A stretch of DNA of 41,375 bases from Brevibacillus fortis (GTDB lineage: Bacteria > Bacillota > Bacilli > Brevibacillales > Brevibacillaceae): the NCBI RefSeq assembly GCF_003013395.1, contig NZ_PXZM01000037.1, forward strand, positions 1 through 41,375. The letters are read 5' to 3'. Shown piece after piece: positions 32,837 through 41,360 of the stretch. The translations under genes and the position numbers were made by a program. Below the pieces are notes generated by a model that was not told the DNA's origin, did no database searches, and saw only the letters and a program-made list of their open reading frames with translations. Within the stretch, counting starts at the first letter, position 1; each line of letters opens with the position of its first letter.

Positions 32837-34198
32837 ATGTTCCGTACATTCCCCAAAAAACTCGTTCCCGTAGCAGTAATTTCCTCGCTGGCTTTTACAG
32901 CGTTCTTTGGTCCTACTACAGGTCTTGTAAAAGCAGCAGAAAATAATAATAACGCAAAAGTGAAAAATGTAATTTTCTTGATCGGTGACGGCATGGGTAC
33001 TGCTTATACAACCGCACATCGTTATATGAAGGATGACCATTCGACTCCACTGATGGAGCCGACAGAATTCGATAAATATTTGGTCGGTGCACAAATGACT
33101 TACGCAGAAGACCACAAGCAAAACATTACAGACTCCGCTTCTGCTGCTACGGCGATGTCTTCCGGTAAAAAAACCTACAATAATGCCATTGCAGTAGACA
33201 ACGACAAATCAGAAGTAGAAACTGTACTCGAACGTGCGAAAAAAGTAGGCAAATCTACTGGCTTGGTAGCTACTTCCGAGATTACACATGCTACACCTGC
33301 ATCTTATGGTGCCCATGACGAAAGCCGCAAAAATATGGATGCGATTGCGAATGATTACTATGATTTGAAAATTAACGGCGAGCATTCTATTGATGTAATG
33401 CTTGGCGGTGGCTTGAAAAACTTCGTTCGAAAAGATCGTGACCTGACGAAAGAATTTAAGAAAGATGGCTACAGCTACGTTACTTCGAAGAGCGAACTAT
33501 TGGACGACAAAAACGGCAAAATTCTCGGATTGTTTGCAGATGGCGGAATGGACAAAATGATCGACCGCGCCGACGAAACACCTTCCCTCGAAGAAATGAC
33601 AAATGCCGCGATCGATCGTCTAAGCAAGGACAAGGATGGGTTCTTCCTGATGGTAGAAGGAAGCCAAATTGACTGGGCTGGACATGACAACGACATCGTT
33701 GGCGCAATGAGCGAGATGGAAGATTTCGAGAGAGCTTTCAAAGCAGCGATTGATTTCGCGAAGAAAGATGGAAATACCCTGGTTATCGCGACTGCTGACC
33801 ACTCCACAGGTGGATTGTCTGTAGCGGCTAAAGATGAATACAACTTCTTGGTAGAGCCGATTAAAGCAGTGAAACGTACGCCTGATTTCATTTCGACTGA
33901 GATTGCAAAAGGTGCAAATGTAGAAAAAACACTCAAGAAGTACATTGACCTGAAGCTGACTCCACAAGAAATCGCATCAGTGAAGAAAGCTGCTGAAACA
34001 AAAGACCAAGTGAAAATTGATAATGCCATCGAAGCGATTATCGATACACGCTCCTTTACTGGCTGGACAACGGGTGGACACACAGGTGAGGATGTAAACG
34101 TCTATGCATATGGCCCTGGAAAAGAGAACGTCTCTGGATTGATCGACAACACCAAAAATGCAGATGTCATCTTTGAAATCTTGGGTGGGAAAAAATAA
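32837..34198 (+). CDS. phoA: Secreted alkaline phosphatase
   Basis: This 453-residue phosphomonoesterase of the PhoA family has a Sec-type signal peptide (residues 1-33, cleavage near VKA/AE). Asp51 is in IGDGMG, and the DSA motif at 99-101 puts the nucleophile at Ser100. Metal ligands follow in EGSQIDWAGH, TADHSTGG and GGHTGEDV. ATG 32837 is 6 nt after GGAGG; an adjacent ATG at 32834 is nearer. It splits the folate operon in comparison with B. subtilis. Confidence 0.93.
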   Translation: MFRTFPKKLVPVAVISSLAFTAFFGPTTGLVKAAENNNNAKVKNVIFLIGDGMGTAYTTAHRYMKDDHSTPLMEPTEFDKYLVGAQMTYAEDHKQNITDSASAATAMSSGKKTYNNAIAVDNDKSEVETVLERAKKVGKSTGLVATSEITHATPASYGAHDESRKNMDAIANDYYDLKINGEHSIDVMLGGGLKNFVRKDRDLTKEFKKDGYSYVTSKSELLDDKNGKILGLFADGGMDKMIDRADETPSLEEMTNAAIDRLSKDKDGFFLMVEGSQIDWAGHDNDIVGAMSEMEDFERAFKAAIDFAKKDGNTLVIATADHSTGGLSVAAKDEYNFLVEPIKAVKRTPDFISTEIAKGANVEKTLKKYIDLKLTPQEIASVKKAAETKDQVKIDNAIEAIIDTRSFTGWTTGGHTGEDVNVYAYGPGKENVSGLIDNTKNADVIFEILGGKK

Positions 34199-34224
34199 GC
34201 GAGAGTAAAATTTCGTGAGTGATG

Positions 34225-34253
34225 GGCTACCATGCTTCAGTGGTAGCCTTTTT
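34225..34253 (+). terminator. Intrinsic terminator after phoA
   Basis: GGCTACCA (34225-34232) pairs with TGGTAGCC (34241-34248), followed by five T. Confidence 0.9.
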
Positions 34254-34339
34254 CGCTTGGTGCTGGGAGTAGATTGGATGCTTTATGCACATCCTTTGAA
34301 GAGACTGGGTATTCGACAGGAAAAGGAGTGTGGCTAGCT

Positions 34340-34510
34340 ATGCTATCGAGCATCGGTATTCCCGGATTGATCTTGCTCTTGATCATCTCCTTGTTGCTTT
34401 TCGGTCCGAAAAAGCTGCCGGAGATTGGTCGTGCACTCGGGCAGACTTTGAATGAGTTTAAGCTGTCCATGAAAGATTTGACGCCGGATGAAGAGGAGAA
34501 AAAGATATGA
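34340..34510 (+). CDS. tatA: TatA-family twin-arginine translocase subunit
   Basis: This 56-residue protein has the TatA layout: a short N-terminal hydrophobic helix (about 4-20), the hinge FGPKKLPEIGRALGQ and an amphipathic helix, then an acidic tail. AAAGGAG lies 12 nt before the ATG, a longer spacing than usual. TatA oligomers form the pore of the Tat export system with TatC. No tatC is in the window. It stands after phoA and before pabC, 39 nt upstream of the latter. Confidence 0.92.
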   Translation: MLSSIGIPGLILLLIISLLLFGPKKLPEIGRALGQTLNEFKLSMKDLTPDEEEKKI

Positions 34511-34548
34511 TATGATGCTCTCGACTATATTATCGGGAGAGAGCGAAG

Positions 34549-35394
34549 ATGCACGTTTATGTAAACGGGACGATTTGTCCTGCTCATGAGGCTACAGTAT
34601 CAGTATTGGACCACGGGTTTTTATACGGCATTGGTCTGTTTGAAACATTACGTGTATACGACCGCAAGCTATTTCTATGGGACGCTCATTACGCCCGGCT
34701 TTGTTCCGGGCTTTTTGCGTTGCAGATTCAACCTGCTTGGACAAAGGAAGAGCTGGCTTGCGCCATTAGGATGACCATCGATGCCAACGAGTTGCGTGAT
34801 GCTTACGTCCGCTTGAGTATTACGGCTGGCTCAGAAGGAGTAGGCTTGGTAGCAGGGGGGTACGAGCGTCCGTCCTTATTCGTATTTGCCAAACCCGTAG
34901 CACCTCTGGCAGTACCTCCCGAGCCAAAACGATTGCAGACATTGGCGTTGGCTAGACAGACAGCGGAAGGTCAGCAGCGTTTTAAATCGCACAATTACTT
35001 AAACAATGCTCTTGCTCGCCAAGAACTCGGTGCCCGTCCCGAAGTGGAAGGTCTGTTTTTGACGCATGATGGCTTCGTGGCGGAAGGAATTGTGAGCAAT
35101 GTATTTTGGATCAAGAACGGTCAGTTGTTTACCCCTTCTATTGATACAGGCATTCTTGATGGTGTGACGCGGCGACATGTTTTGACTTTGGCACAGCAAT
35201 TATCCATGCCTGTCGAAGAAGGTCGATATCGCTTGGAAGAGCTACTCAATGCCGATGAAGTCTTTACGACAAATTCCGTGCAAGAGATTGTTCCGATTAG
35301 CGAAATTGACGGGTATTCCGTCGCTTCGACATATGGTACATATTCGCGCGAACTGCACCGGGCATACCGTCAGTCTGTAGCGGCTAGCGAGTAA
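34549..35394 (+). CDS. pabC: Aminodeoxychorismate lyase (class IV PLP)
   Basis: This 281-residue fold-type IV PLP enzyme releases pyruvate and p-aminobenzoate from 4-amino-4-deoxychorismate. The PLP lysine is Lys146 in RFKSHNYLNN, and VLDHGFLYGIGLFETLRV and EGIVSNVFWI are family motifs. GGGAGAGAG before the ATG forms part of a GCTCTC/GAGAGC inverted repeat. The gene starts the second half of the folate cluster after the phoA-tatA interruption. Confidence 0.9.
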   Translation: MHVYVNGTICPAHEATVSVLDHGFLYGIGLFETLRVYDRKLFLWDAHYARLCSGLFALQIQPAWTKEELACAIRMTIDANELRDAYVRLSITAGSEGVGLVAGGYERPSLFVFAKPVAPLAVPPEPKRLQTLALARQTAEGQQRFKSHNYLNNALARQELGARPEVEGLFLTHDGFVAEGIVSNVFWIKNGQLFTPSIDTGILDGVTRRHVLTLAQQLSMPVEEGRYRLEELLNADEVFTTNSVQEIVPISEIDGYSVASTYGTYSRELHRAYRQSVAASE

Positions 35395-35445
35395 ATTATG
35401 GTATGCTACTATTCAATGTGCGAAGACGGAAAAAGGAGTTTGATC

Positions 35446-36633
35446 ATGAAATACAATTCATTTCGAATCCATGCTGCGACCTTCGCTGAGATGGTATCGG
35501 AGCTTGTCAAAAGGGGTGTTCCTGTTCCAGAAGCTGAACGCATGGCGGAATCGGGGACGAGCCTGAAGATTCACACGGAAAACATGAGTGTGGCTGTAGC
35601 AGAGAGTGTGAGAGAGATTATGTACTCTTTCGATGCGGAAGCCATTATTTCAGACCAACCGGGTACTGCCGACAAAACATACGTGCTGTTGATGGCTTCC
35701 CATAAGCAGATGGATTTGGCGTTGGATCATATGAAAACCCAAACAGACGAATTACGAGCGTTGGCGGCAGAGGTACGGGAAGTTTTAGCTATGCCTGCCA
35801 AGCTTCGTACGCGCCGCGAGCTAAACTGTGGTCAGTATGTCCTGCCACTAGGGGAGCGCACGTTAGTCATGGGCATTTTGAATGTGACACCTGATTCGTT
35901 CTCGGATGGGGGTCGCTTTGTCAATGTGGAGGCAGCACTGGCACAAGCACGTGCGATGGTTGAGGCCGGAGCTGACCTGATTGATATCGGGGGAGAGTCG
36001 ACGCGTCCAGGATCGGAACCAGTCGATGAGGCCATGGAGCTGGACAGAGTGCTGCCAGTCATTCGGATACTTTCGCAGGAATTGTCTGTTCCTCTGTCCA
36101 TTGACACCTACAAAGCGTCGGTTGCAGAACGGGCTATTTTAGAAGGTGCGCATATTATCAATGACGTATGGGGAGCGAAGCGTGATCAGCGGATGGCAGA
36201 GGTAGCTGCTCGTCTCGACGTGCCCATTATCCTGATGCACAATCGCGAAGACACGGACTACCACGACTTTTTCCCAAACTATATCAAAGACCTGCGTGAG
36301 TCCGTACAGATTGCCATGCAGGCAGGGGTAAAACAGGAGCGAATTATCCTCGATCCGGGGATCGGGTTTGTAAGGACTGTCGAGCAAAATCTCGAGACGA
36401 TGCGCAGGCTGGATGATCTGGTAGGTCTGGGCTATCCCGTTCTGCTGGCCACTTCACGCAAGCGAATGATCGGTCATGTTCTCGATCTGCCCGTAGATGA
36501 ACGTGTCGAAGGTACTGCAGCGACAGTTGCCCTCGGGGCGGCAAAAGGCTGCCATATGGTACGAGTGCATGATGTCAAAGAAATGAAGCGCGTTACCAAG
36601 ATGATGGACGCGATGATAAAAGGGGGCATTTAA
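35446..36633 (+). CDS. folP: Dihydropteroate synthase with N-terminal extension
   Basis: This 395-residue enzyme joins p-aminobenzoate to dihydropterin pyrophosphate, the step blocked by sulfonamides. The DHPS signature MGILNVTPDSFSDGG is at 142-156, followed by GADLIDIGGESTRPG, INDVWG and ILDPGIGF. Typical FolP has about 270-280 residues; here about 125 extra residues come first, with no recognised domain but well-formed helices. ATG 35446 is chosen because AAAAGGAG lies 7 nt before it; an in-frame start exists at 35398. Confidence 0.92.
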   Translation: MKYNSFRIHAATFAEMVSELVKRGVPVPEAERMAESGTSLKIHTENMSVAVAESVREIMYSFDAEAIISDQPGTADKTYVLLMASHKQMDLALDHMKTQTDELRALAAEVREVLAMPAKLRTRRELNCGQYVLPLGERTLVMGILNVTPDSFSDGGRFVNVEAALAQARAMVEAGADLIDIGGESTRPGSEPVDEAMELDRVLPVIRILSQELSVPLSIDTYKASVAERAILEGAHIINDVWGAKRDQRMAEVAARLDVPIILMHNREDTDYHDFFPNYIKDLRESVQIAMQAGVKQERIILDPGIGFVRTVEQNLETMRRLDDLVGLGYPVLLATSRKRMIGHVLDLPVDERVEGTAATVALGAAKGCHMVRVHDVKEMKRVTKMMDAMIKGGI

Positions 36634-36635
36634 CC

Positions 36636-37007
36636 TTGGATAAAATCTACTTCAATGGCATGTCTTTTTACGGATATCACGGTGTGTTTGGAGCAGAGGC
36701 TGAGCTAGGCCAACGGTTTTATGTCGATCTGGAGCTATCGCTCGATTTATCCAAAGCCGGAGCAAGTGACGATCTTCAGGATACAGTCAATTACGCCGAT
36801 ATCTTTACTTGTGTGCAAAAAATTGTCGAGGGTGAACGGTTTCAACTGATAGAGAAACTGACTGCTGTGATAGCGGAACGTCTACTTTCGCAATTCCCTT
36901 TGCATGAAGTCAAAGCAAAAGTGACCAAGCCGAATCCGCCGATCAATGGGCATTATGAGTCGGTTGCGATTGAGATGATCCGTAGAAGAGAGGATTTTTC
37001 TTCATGA
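36636..37007 (+). CDS. folB: Dihydroneopterin aldolase
   Basis: This 123-residue aldolase converts dihydroneopterin to 6-hydroxymethyl-dihydropterin and glycolaldehyde. The MSFYGYHGVFGAEAELGQR segment contains the conserved Tyr and Glu residues, and a KPNPPI motif lies near residue 100. It uses TTG 36636 with AAGGGGG upstream. The stop overlaps folK by 4 nt. Confidence 0.93.
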   Translation: MDKIYFNGMSFYGYHGVFGAEAELGQRFYVDLELSLDLSKAGASDDLQDTVNYADIFTCVQKIVEGERFQLIEKLTAVIAERLLSQFPLHEVKAKVTKPNPPINGHYESVAIEMIRRREDFSS

Positions 37008-37534
37008 CAGTTTGTGCATATTTGGCGCTAGGCTCTAACCTTGGGGATCGGGCACAGAACTTACGCCTGGCGATTCAGAGATTAAACGAGCAACCTGGAA
37101 TTCGTGTGCTGCGTGTCTCCTCTGTTTATGAGACCGATCCATTTGGTTACGTCGAACAAGACGCATTTCTGAATATGGCGATCGCTGTGGAAACAGAACA
37201 GACCCCGGATCAGCTACTAGATACGGCTTTGTCAGTAGAGCGTGAGCTGGGGCGTGTGCGAACGGTTCGGTGGGGACCGCGCACGATTGATATTGACTTA
37301 CTGTTGTACGGGACATCTCGTGTTTCGCAAGACAATCTCATGATTCCTCATCCTGGGCTGAGCGCGCGTGCTTTTGTACTCGTGCCGCTTCGAGACGTTT
37401 GGGAAGGCGGCGTTTTACCTGAGCATAACCAGACCATTGATCATTATCTTTCCTTATTGGTAGAAGATCACAAGGGGGTACGTGAGTGGGGAGCAATCAA
37501 TTGGGAAATCGAATCCGGTCCTTCCGAAAGCTAA
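37004..37534 (+). CDS. folK: Hydroxymethyl-dihydropterin pyrophosphokinase
   Basis: This 176-residue kinase transfers pyrophosphate from ATP to 6-hydroxymethyl-dihydropterin. The ALGSNLGDR start and GPRTIDIDLLLYG motif (91-103, Asp96 and Asp98 binding magnesium) identify it. Its last 49 nt overlap the small DNA-binding gene that follows. Confidence 0.95.
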   Translation: MTVCAYLALGSNLGDRAQNLRLAIQRLNEQPGIRVLRVSSVYETDPFGYVEQDAFLNMAIAVETEQTPDQLLDTALSVERELGRVRTVRWGPRTIDIDLLLYGTSRVSQDNLMIPHPGLSARAFVLVPLRDVWEGGVLPEHNQTIDHYLSLLVEDHKGVREWGAINWEIESGPSES

Positions 37535-37695
37535 AAGGGTATACGCAACAGTCCCTTTCGGAAAAGATGGGAGTGTCACTGTCGTTTGTCGGATCATTAG
37601 AGAGAGGAACTCGTAAACCAACAGAGCCCGTATTACGGAAGATCGCCAGCACTTTACAGGTAGACTACGATGAATTATGTGCTATAAATAAGTGA
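37486..37695 (+). CDS. Small XRE-type HTH protein (YazB-like)
   Basis: This 69-residue protein is almost entirely one Cro/C1 helix-turn-helix: RIRSFRKLKGYTQQSLSEKM and VSLSFVGSLERGTRKPT. It starts at GTG 37486 inside the end of folK, with GGGGG about 8 nt upstream. B. subtilis yazB is in the same place between folK and dusB. Its role is unknown; it may regulate the folate genes. Confidence 0.88.
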   Translation: MGSNQLGNRIRSFRKLKGYTQQSLSEKMGVSLSFVGSLERGTRKPTEPVLRKIASTLQVDYDELCAINK

Positions 37696-37766
37696 TGTAA
37701 TGAAGTTTGGATAGGATTGTCCTCTCCAAGACCCCGACTAAGCGGGAATTAAGGAGGCGAAAATAG

Positions 37767-38795
37767 ATGAAAATCGGCAATATCGAATTAAAAAACAACG
37801 TGGTTCTCGCTCCAATGGCAGGTGTCTGTAATCCTGCTTTTCGTCTGATTGCCAAGGAGTTCGGTACTGGATTGGTTTGCGCCGAGATGGTAAGCGACAA
37901 GGGTATCGTGCACGGAAACAAAAAAACGATAGATATGCTGTTTGTCGACGAACGCGAAAAACCACTAAGTTTGCAGATTTTTGGCGGAGACAAGGAAACC
38001 TTGGTGAGTGCGGCGAAATATGTAGACCAGCATACGAATGCGGATATCATTGATATCAATATGGGCTGTCCTGTGCCGAAAATTACGAGCTGTGATGCAG
38101 GTGCGCGTCTGTTGCTCGATCCAGATAAAATCTACGAAGTCGTATCTGCTGTGGTCGATGCGGTCGACAAGCCGGTTACCGTGAAGATGAGATTGGGCTG
38201 GGACGAAGAGCATCTGTACGTACTGGATAACGCTAAGGCAGTAGAACGTGCAGGCGGCAAAGCGATTGCTGTTCATGGACGTACCCGCGTACAAATGTAC
38301 AAAGGGCAAGCTGACTGGGACTGGATCCGTCGGGTGAAGGAAACCGTCTCGATTCCGGTGATCGGAAACGGGGATGTGGCTACTCCTGAGGATGCGAGAC
38401 GCATGTTGGATACAACAGGCTGCGATGGTGTTATGATTGGACGCGCTGCGCTTGGAAATCCGTGGATGCTGTATCGCACGATTCAATATCTGACGACGGG
38501 AGAGCTTGGTCCGGAGCCAACCGCACGTGAAAAGATGAATATTTGTTTATTGCATGCAGAGCGTTTAATCGCACTGAAGGGTCCGAGAGTGGGAGTCCTA
38601 GAGATGCGCAAGCACGCGGCGTATTACTTGAAAGGCTTGAAGGGCTCGACGCACACGAAAAATCTCGTGAATGCGGTTGAGACAGAAGAGGAGCTTCGTC
38701 GCGTCCTCATGAACTATGTCGAGTGGATCGAAAACTACACAGATGACAACGAAGAACCGCTGGAAACAGCGCGTGATGAGGCTGTCAGCTACTAA
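37767..38795 (+). CDS. dusB: tRNA-dihydrouridine synthase B-like
   Basis: This 342-residue flavoenzyme reduces uridines in tRNA to dihydrouridine. The signature MGCPVPKI contains catalytic Cys101; VLAPMAGVCNPAFRLIAKEF at the start and GNGDVATPEDA with the phosphate-binding GRAALGNPW follow. TAAGGAGGCG precedes the ATG. Position between the XRE gene and lysS matches B. subtilis, apart from greA inserted after it. Confidence 0.93.
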   Translation: MKIGNIELKNNVVLAPMAGVCNPAFRLIAKEFGTGLVCAEMVSDKGIVHGNKKTIDMLFVDEREKPLSLQIFGGDKETLVSAAKYVDQHTNADIIDINMGCPVPKITSCDAGARLLLDPDKIYEVVSAVVDAVDKPVTVKMRLGWDEEHLYVLDNAKAVERAGGKAIAVHGRTRVQMYKGQADWDWIRRVKETVSIPVIGNGDVATPEDARRMLDTTGCDGVMIGRAALGNPWMLYRTIQYLTTGELGPEPTAREKMNICLLHAERLIALKGPRVGVLEMRKHAAYYLKGLKGSTHTKNLVNAVETEEELRRVLMNYVEWIENYTDDNEEPLETARDEAVSY

Positions 38796-38817
38796 AACTG
38801 GTGGTTCATTCCAGACA

Positions 38818-38846
38818 TTGACAAGGGTTCCTTCATATCCTATAAT
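38818..38846 (+). promoter_or_regulatory. Perfect consensus sigma-A promoter upstream of greA
   Basis: TTGACA (38818-38823), 17-nt spacer and TATAAT (38841-38846), an exact match to the consensus. Transcription would start near 38853, about 160 nt before greA. Confidence 0.75.
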
Positions 38847-38868
38847 ACTCCGTAATATTGGGAGCCGA

Positions 38869-38893
38869 GCTGCCAGTCCACACTGGCAGCTTT
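38869..38893 (+). terminator. Hairpin in the greA leader, possible terminator or attenuator
   Basis: GCTGCCAGT (38869-38877) pairs perfectly with ACTGGCAGC (38882-38890) around a 4-nt loop. Only three T follow, then ACCTTT. It could terminate dusB transcripts, or act as a leader hairpin for transcripts from the promoter at 38818, only about 16 nt upstream of it. Confidence 0.6.
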
Positions 38894-39011
38894 ACCTTTG
38901 AACCTCACAGACGATTGCATTCTGCTGTATATTGTATAGAACATCTACATATAATCCTTTGTACTTTACCCAGTATAATGGAATCATTTTTTAAAACGGG
39001 GGAATTGAACC

Positions 39012-39488
39012 ATGTCTGAAAAAGAAGTCATCCTTACACCAGAAGGTTTAACGAAGCTGGAACAAGAGCTTGAAGATTTGAAAACGGTTAAACGCAAGGA
39101 AGTAGCAGCTCGTATTAAAGAAGCGATCAGCTTTGGAGATATCAGTGAGAACTCTGAATACGAAGAGGCAAAGAATGAGCAAGCGTTCATCGAAGGCCGC
39201 ATTTTGACGCTGGAAAAAATGCTGCGCAATGCCCGCATCATTACAAATGAAGATGTGGATACAGGGGTCGTAAGCGTAGGCTCCCGCGTGAAGCTGAAAG
39301 ACCTCGAGTTCGGTGATGTTATGGATTACACGATTGTAGGTTCGGCTGAATCCGATCCGATGAACAACAAGATTTCCAACGAGTCCCCGGTAGGTCAAGC
39401 GCTGCTTGGTAAAGCAAAAGGCGCGATTGTTGACGTAAACGTACCGGCAGGAGTCATTCAGTACGAGATTCTTGATATTAACCTGTAA
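39012..39488 (+). CDS. greA: Transcription elongation factor GreA
   Basis: This 158-residue factor releases backtracked RNA polymerase by stimulating transcript cleavage. The N-terminal coiled coil has the acidic tip (GDISENSEYEEAK, about 41-53), and the C-terminal domain contains SPVGQALLGK. AAACGGGGGAAT precedes the ATG. It lies between dusB and lysS. Confidence 0.95.
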   Translation: MSEKEVILTPEGLTKLEQELEDLKTVKRKEVAARIKEAISFGDISENSEYEEAKNEQAFIEGRILTLEKMLRNARIITNEDVDTGVVSVGSRVKLKDLEFGDVMDYTIVGSAESDPMNNKISNESPVGQALLGKAKGAIVDVNVPAGVIQYEILDINL

Positions 39489-39501
39489 GCAGTCGATCTA
39501 T

Positions 39502-39525
39502 GGCGTACCTTTTGCGAGGTACGCC
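39502..39525 (+). other. Stem-loop between greA and lysS
   Basis: GGCGTACC (39502-39509) pairs with GGTACGCC (39518-39525). No T run follows, so it may be a stability or processing hairpin, or a weak terminator. Confidence 0.5.
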
Positions 39526-39590
39526 GTATCGCTATTATAAAAGTCTGTACAAAATTGTTAATGCAGGCATTTTCTAGAGGAGTGAGTAAA

Positions 39591-41111
39591 ATGGCAAACG
39601 AGCAAGACCTACAGCAAGAAGAACAGCAACAGGAAGGGCTTCACGAGCTTCTTCAAGTGCGTCATGACAAAATGAATCAATTGCGTGAGTGGGGCTTTGA
39701 TCCGTTCGGTAAAAAATTCGAGCAAACGCATCACGCTGCAGATATTACGAAATCCTTTAGCGAAAAGAGCAAGGAAGAGCTGGAAGCGGAAGAGAACGTG
39801 GTTACGATTGCAGGCCGCTTGATGGCGAAACGTGGAATGGGTAAAGCGAGCTTTGCTCAGCTGCTGGATCGTTCCGGTCAGATTCAAATCTACGTCCGTC
39901 AGGATACCGTTGGCGAAGAGCTGAGCAAAGTATTTGATTTGGCTGATATCGGTGACATGGTCGGTGTAACAGGTGTTGTTTTCAAAACAAAGACGGGCGA
40001 GCTCAGTGTAAAAGCAAAGGAACTGACCTACCTGACCAAATCACTGCGTCCACTGCCTGAGAAATATCATGGCCTCAAAGATATCGAGACCCGTTACCGT
40101 AAGCGTTACGTGGATTTGATTGTAAACCCAGAAGTTCGCGATACGTTTATTACGCGTAGCCGTATTCTGACTTCGATGCGTCGTTATTTGGACAACCTTG
40201 GCTATCTGGAAGTAGAAACACCTACACTCCATGCGATTGCCGGTGGTGCATCTGCTCGTCCATTTATCACGCACCACAATGCATTGGATATGCAGCTTTA
40301 TATGCGTATTGCTATTGAGCTGCACTTGAAACGCCTGATTGTCGGTGGTCTGGAAAAGGTGTATGAGATCGGTCGCGTATACCGCAACGAAGGGATCTCT
40401 ACTCGCCACAACCCTGAATTCACGATGATTGAGCTGTACGAAGCGTATGCCGACTACCAGGATATTATGAGCCTTACTGAAGAAATGGTTGCTCATATCG
40501 CACAGGAAGTATTGGGCACTATGAAAATTCAGTACCAAGGCAACGAGATTGACCTGACACCAAAATGGCGTCGTGTACACATGGTAGATTTGATTAAGGA
40601 AAATCTCGGCGTAGATTTCTGGAAGGAAATGAGCGACGATGAAGCGCGTGCTTTGGCAAAAGAGCATGGCGTATCCGTTGAGCCTCACCATACGTTCGGA
40701 CATGTAGTGAATGAATTCTTTGAACAAAAGCTGGAGCATACGTTGATTCAGCCTACCTTTGTTTACGGTCATCCTGTGGCGATTTCGCCATTGGCTAAGA
40801 AAAATGACCAGGATCCGCGATTCACGGATCGTTTTGAGTTGTTTATCGTAGCTCGTGAGCATGCTAATGCATTTACAGAGCTCAATGATCCAATTGACCA
40901 GCGCGAACGCTTTGAAGCACAGCTCTTGGAAAAAGAAGCTGGTAACGACGAAGCGCATGATATGGACGACGATTTCATTGAAGCGCTTGAGTATGGTATG
41001 CCGCCAACTGGAGGACTAGGAATCGGTATTGACCGTTTGGTGATGCTGTTGACGAACTCTCCTTCCATTCGCGATGTACTGTTGTTCCCGCACATGCGTA
41101 ACCGCGACTAG
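39591..41111 (+). CDS. lysS: Lysyl-tRNA synthetase, class II
   Basis: This 506-residue class II enzyme charges tRNA-Lys. It has an OB-fold anticodon domain (about 65-160) and a catalytic domain with motif 1 near RRYLDNLGYLEVETPTL, motif 2 RVYRNEGISTRHNPEF and motif 3 GGLGIGIDRLVML near the end. ATG 39591 follows TAGAGGAGTG; the frame is open from 39555. In B. subtilis an rRNA operon also follows lysS. Confidence 0.95.
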   Translation: MANEQDLQQEEQQQEGLHELLQVRHDKMNQLREWGFDPFGKKFEQTHHAADITKSFSEKSKEELEAEENVVTIAGRLMAKRGMGKASFAQLLDRSGQIQIYVRQDTVGEELSKVFDLADIGDMVGVTGVVFKTKTGELSVKAKELTYLTKSLRPLPEKYHGLKDIETRYRKRYVDLIVNPEVRDTFITRSRILTSMRRYLDNLGYLEVETPTLHAIAGGASARPFITHHNALDMQLYMRIAIELHLKRLIVGGLEKVYEIGRVYRNEGISTRHNPEFTMIELYEAYADYQDIMSLTEEMVAHIAQEVLGTMKIQYQGNEIDLTPKWRRVHMVDLIKENLGVDFWKEMSDDEARALAKEHGVSVEPHHTFGHVVNEFFEQKLEHTLIQPTFVYGHPVAISPLAKKNDQDPRFTDRFELFIVAREHANAFTELNDPIDQRERFEAQLLEKEAGNDEAHDMDDDFIEALEYGMPPTGGLGIGIDRLVMLLTNSPSIRDVLLFPHMRNRD

Positions 41112-41125
41112 CAATGAAGAATAAG

Positions 41126-41157
41126 ACCATCTGAGAAAATCTCAGGTGGTTTTTATT
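41126..41157 (+). terminator. Intrinsic terminator after lysS
   Basis: ACCATCTGAG (41126-41135) pairs with CTCAGGTGGT (41141-41150, one G-T), followed by a T-rich run. Confidence 0.9.
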
Positions 41158-41164
41158 TTTTTAC

Positions 41165-41341
41165 TTGCACTTAAATGCGTTAAGTGATATATTAATACCT
41201 GTTCTTCTTTTTTACATAAATCGATTACAAATTGCTGAAAAAAGTTCTTGCTTTTATCTCAGCTTATGTGATAGATTAATGAGGTCGCTGAAAAACACGT
41301 TGAAAAAACTTGTTGACACGATCTGGACAACCTGATAAGAT
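41165..41341 (+). promoter_or_regulatory. Tandem rRNA operon promoters
   Basis: P1 is TTGCAC (41165-41170), 17 nt, TATATT (41188-41193). A weaker candidate is TTGCTT (41248-41253), 18 nt, TAGATT (41272-41277). P3 is TTGACA (41313-41318), 17 nt, TAAGAT (41336-41341). They precede a boxA and are expected to drive a 16S-first rRNA operon beyond the window edge. Confidence 0.7.
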
Positions 41342-41360
41342 GAAATGGTTGTTGCGAAAA

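Noticed and set aside
40041..40958. 305-codon open frame on the - strand opposite lysS
   Set aside because: Shadow of lysS; no motif and no start signal.
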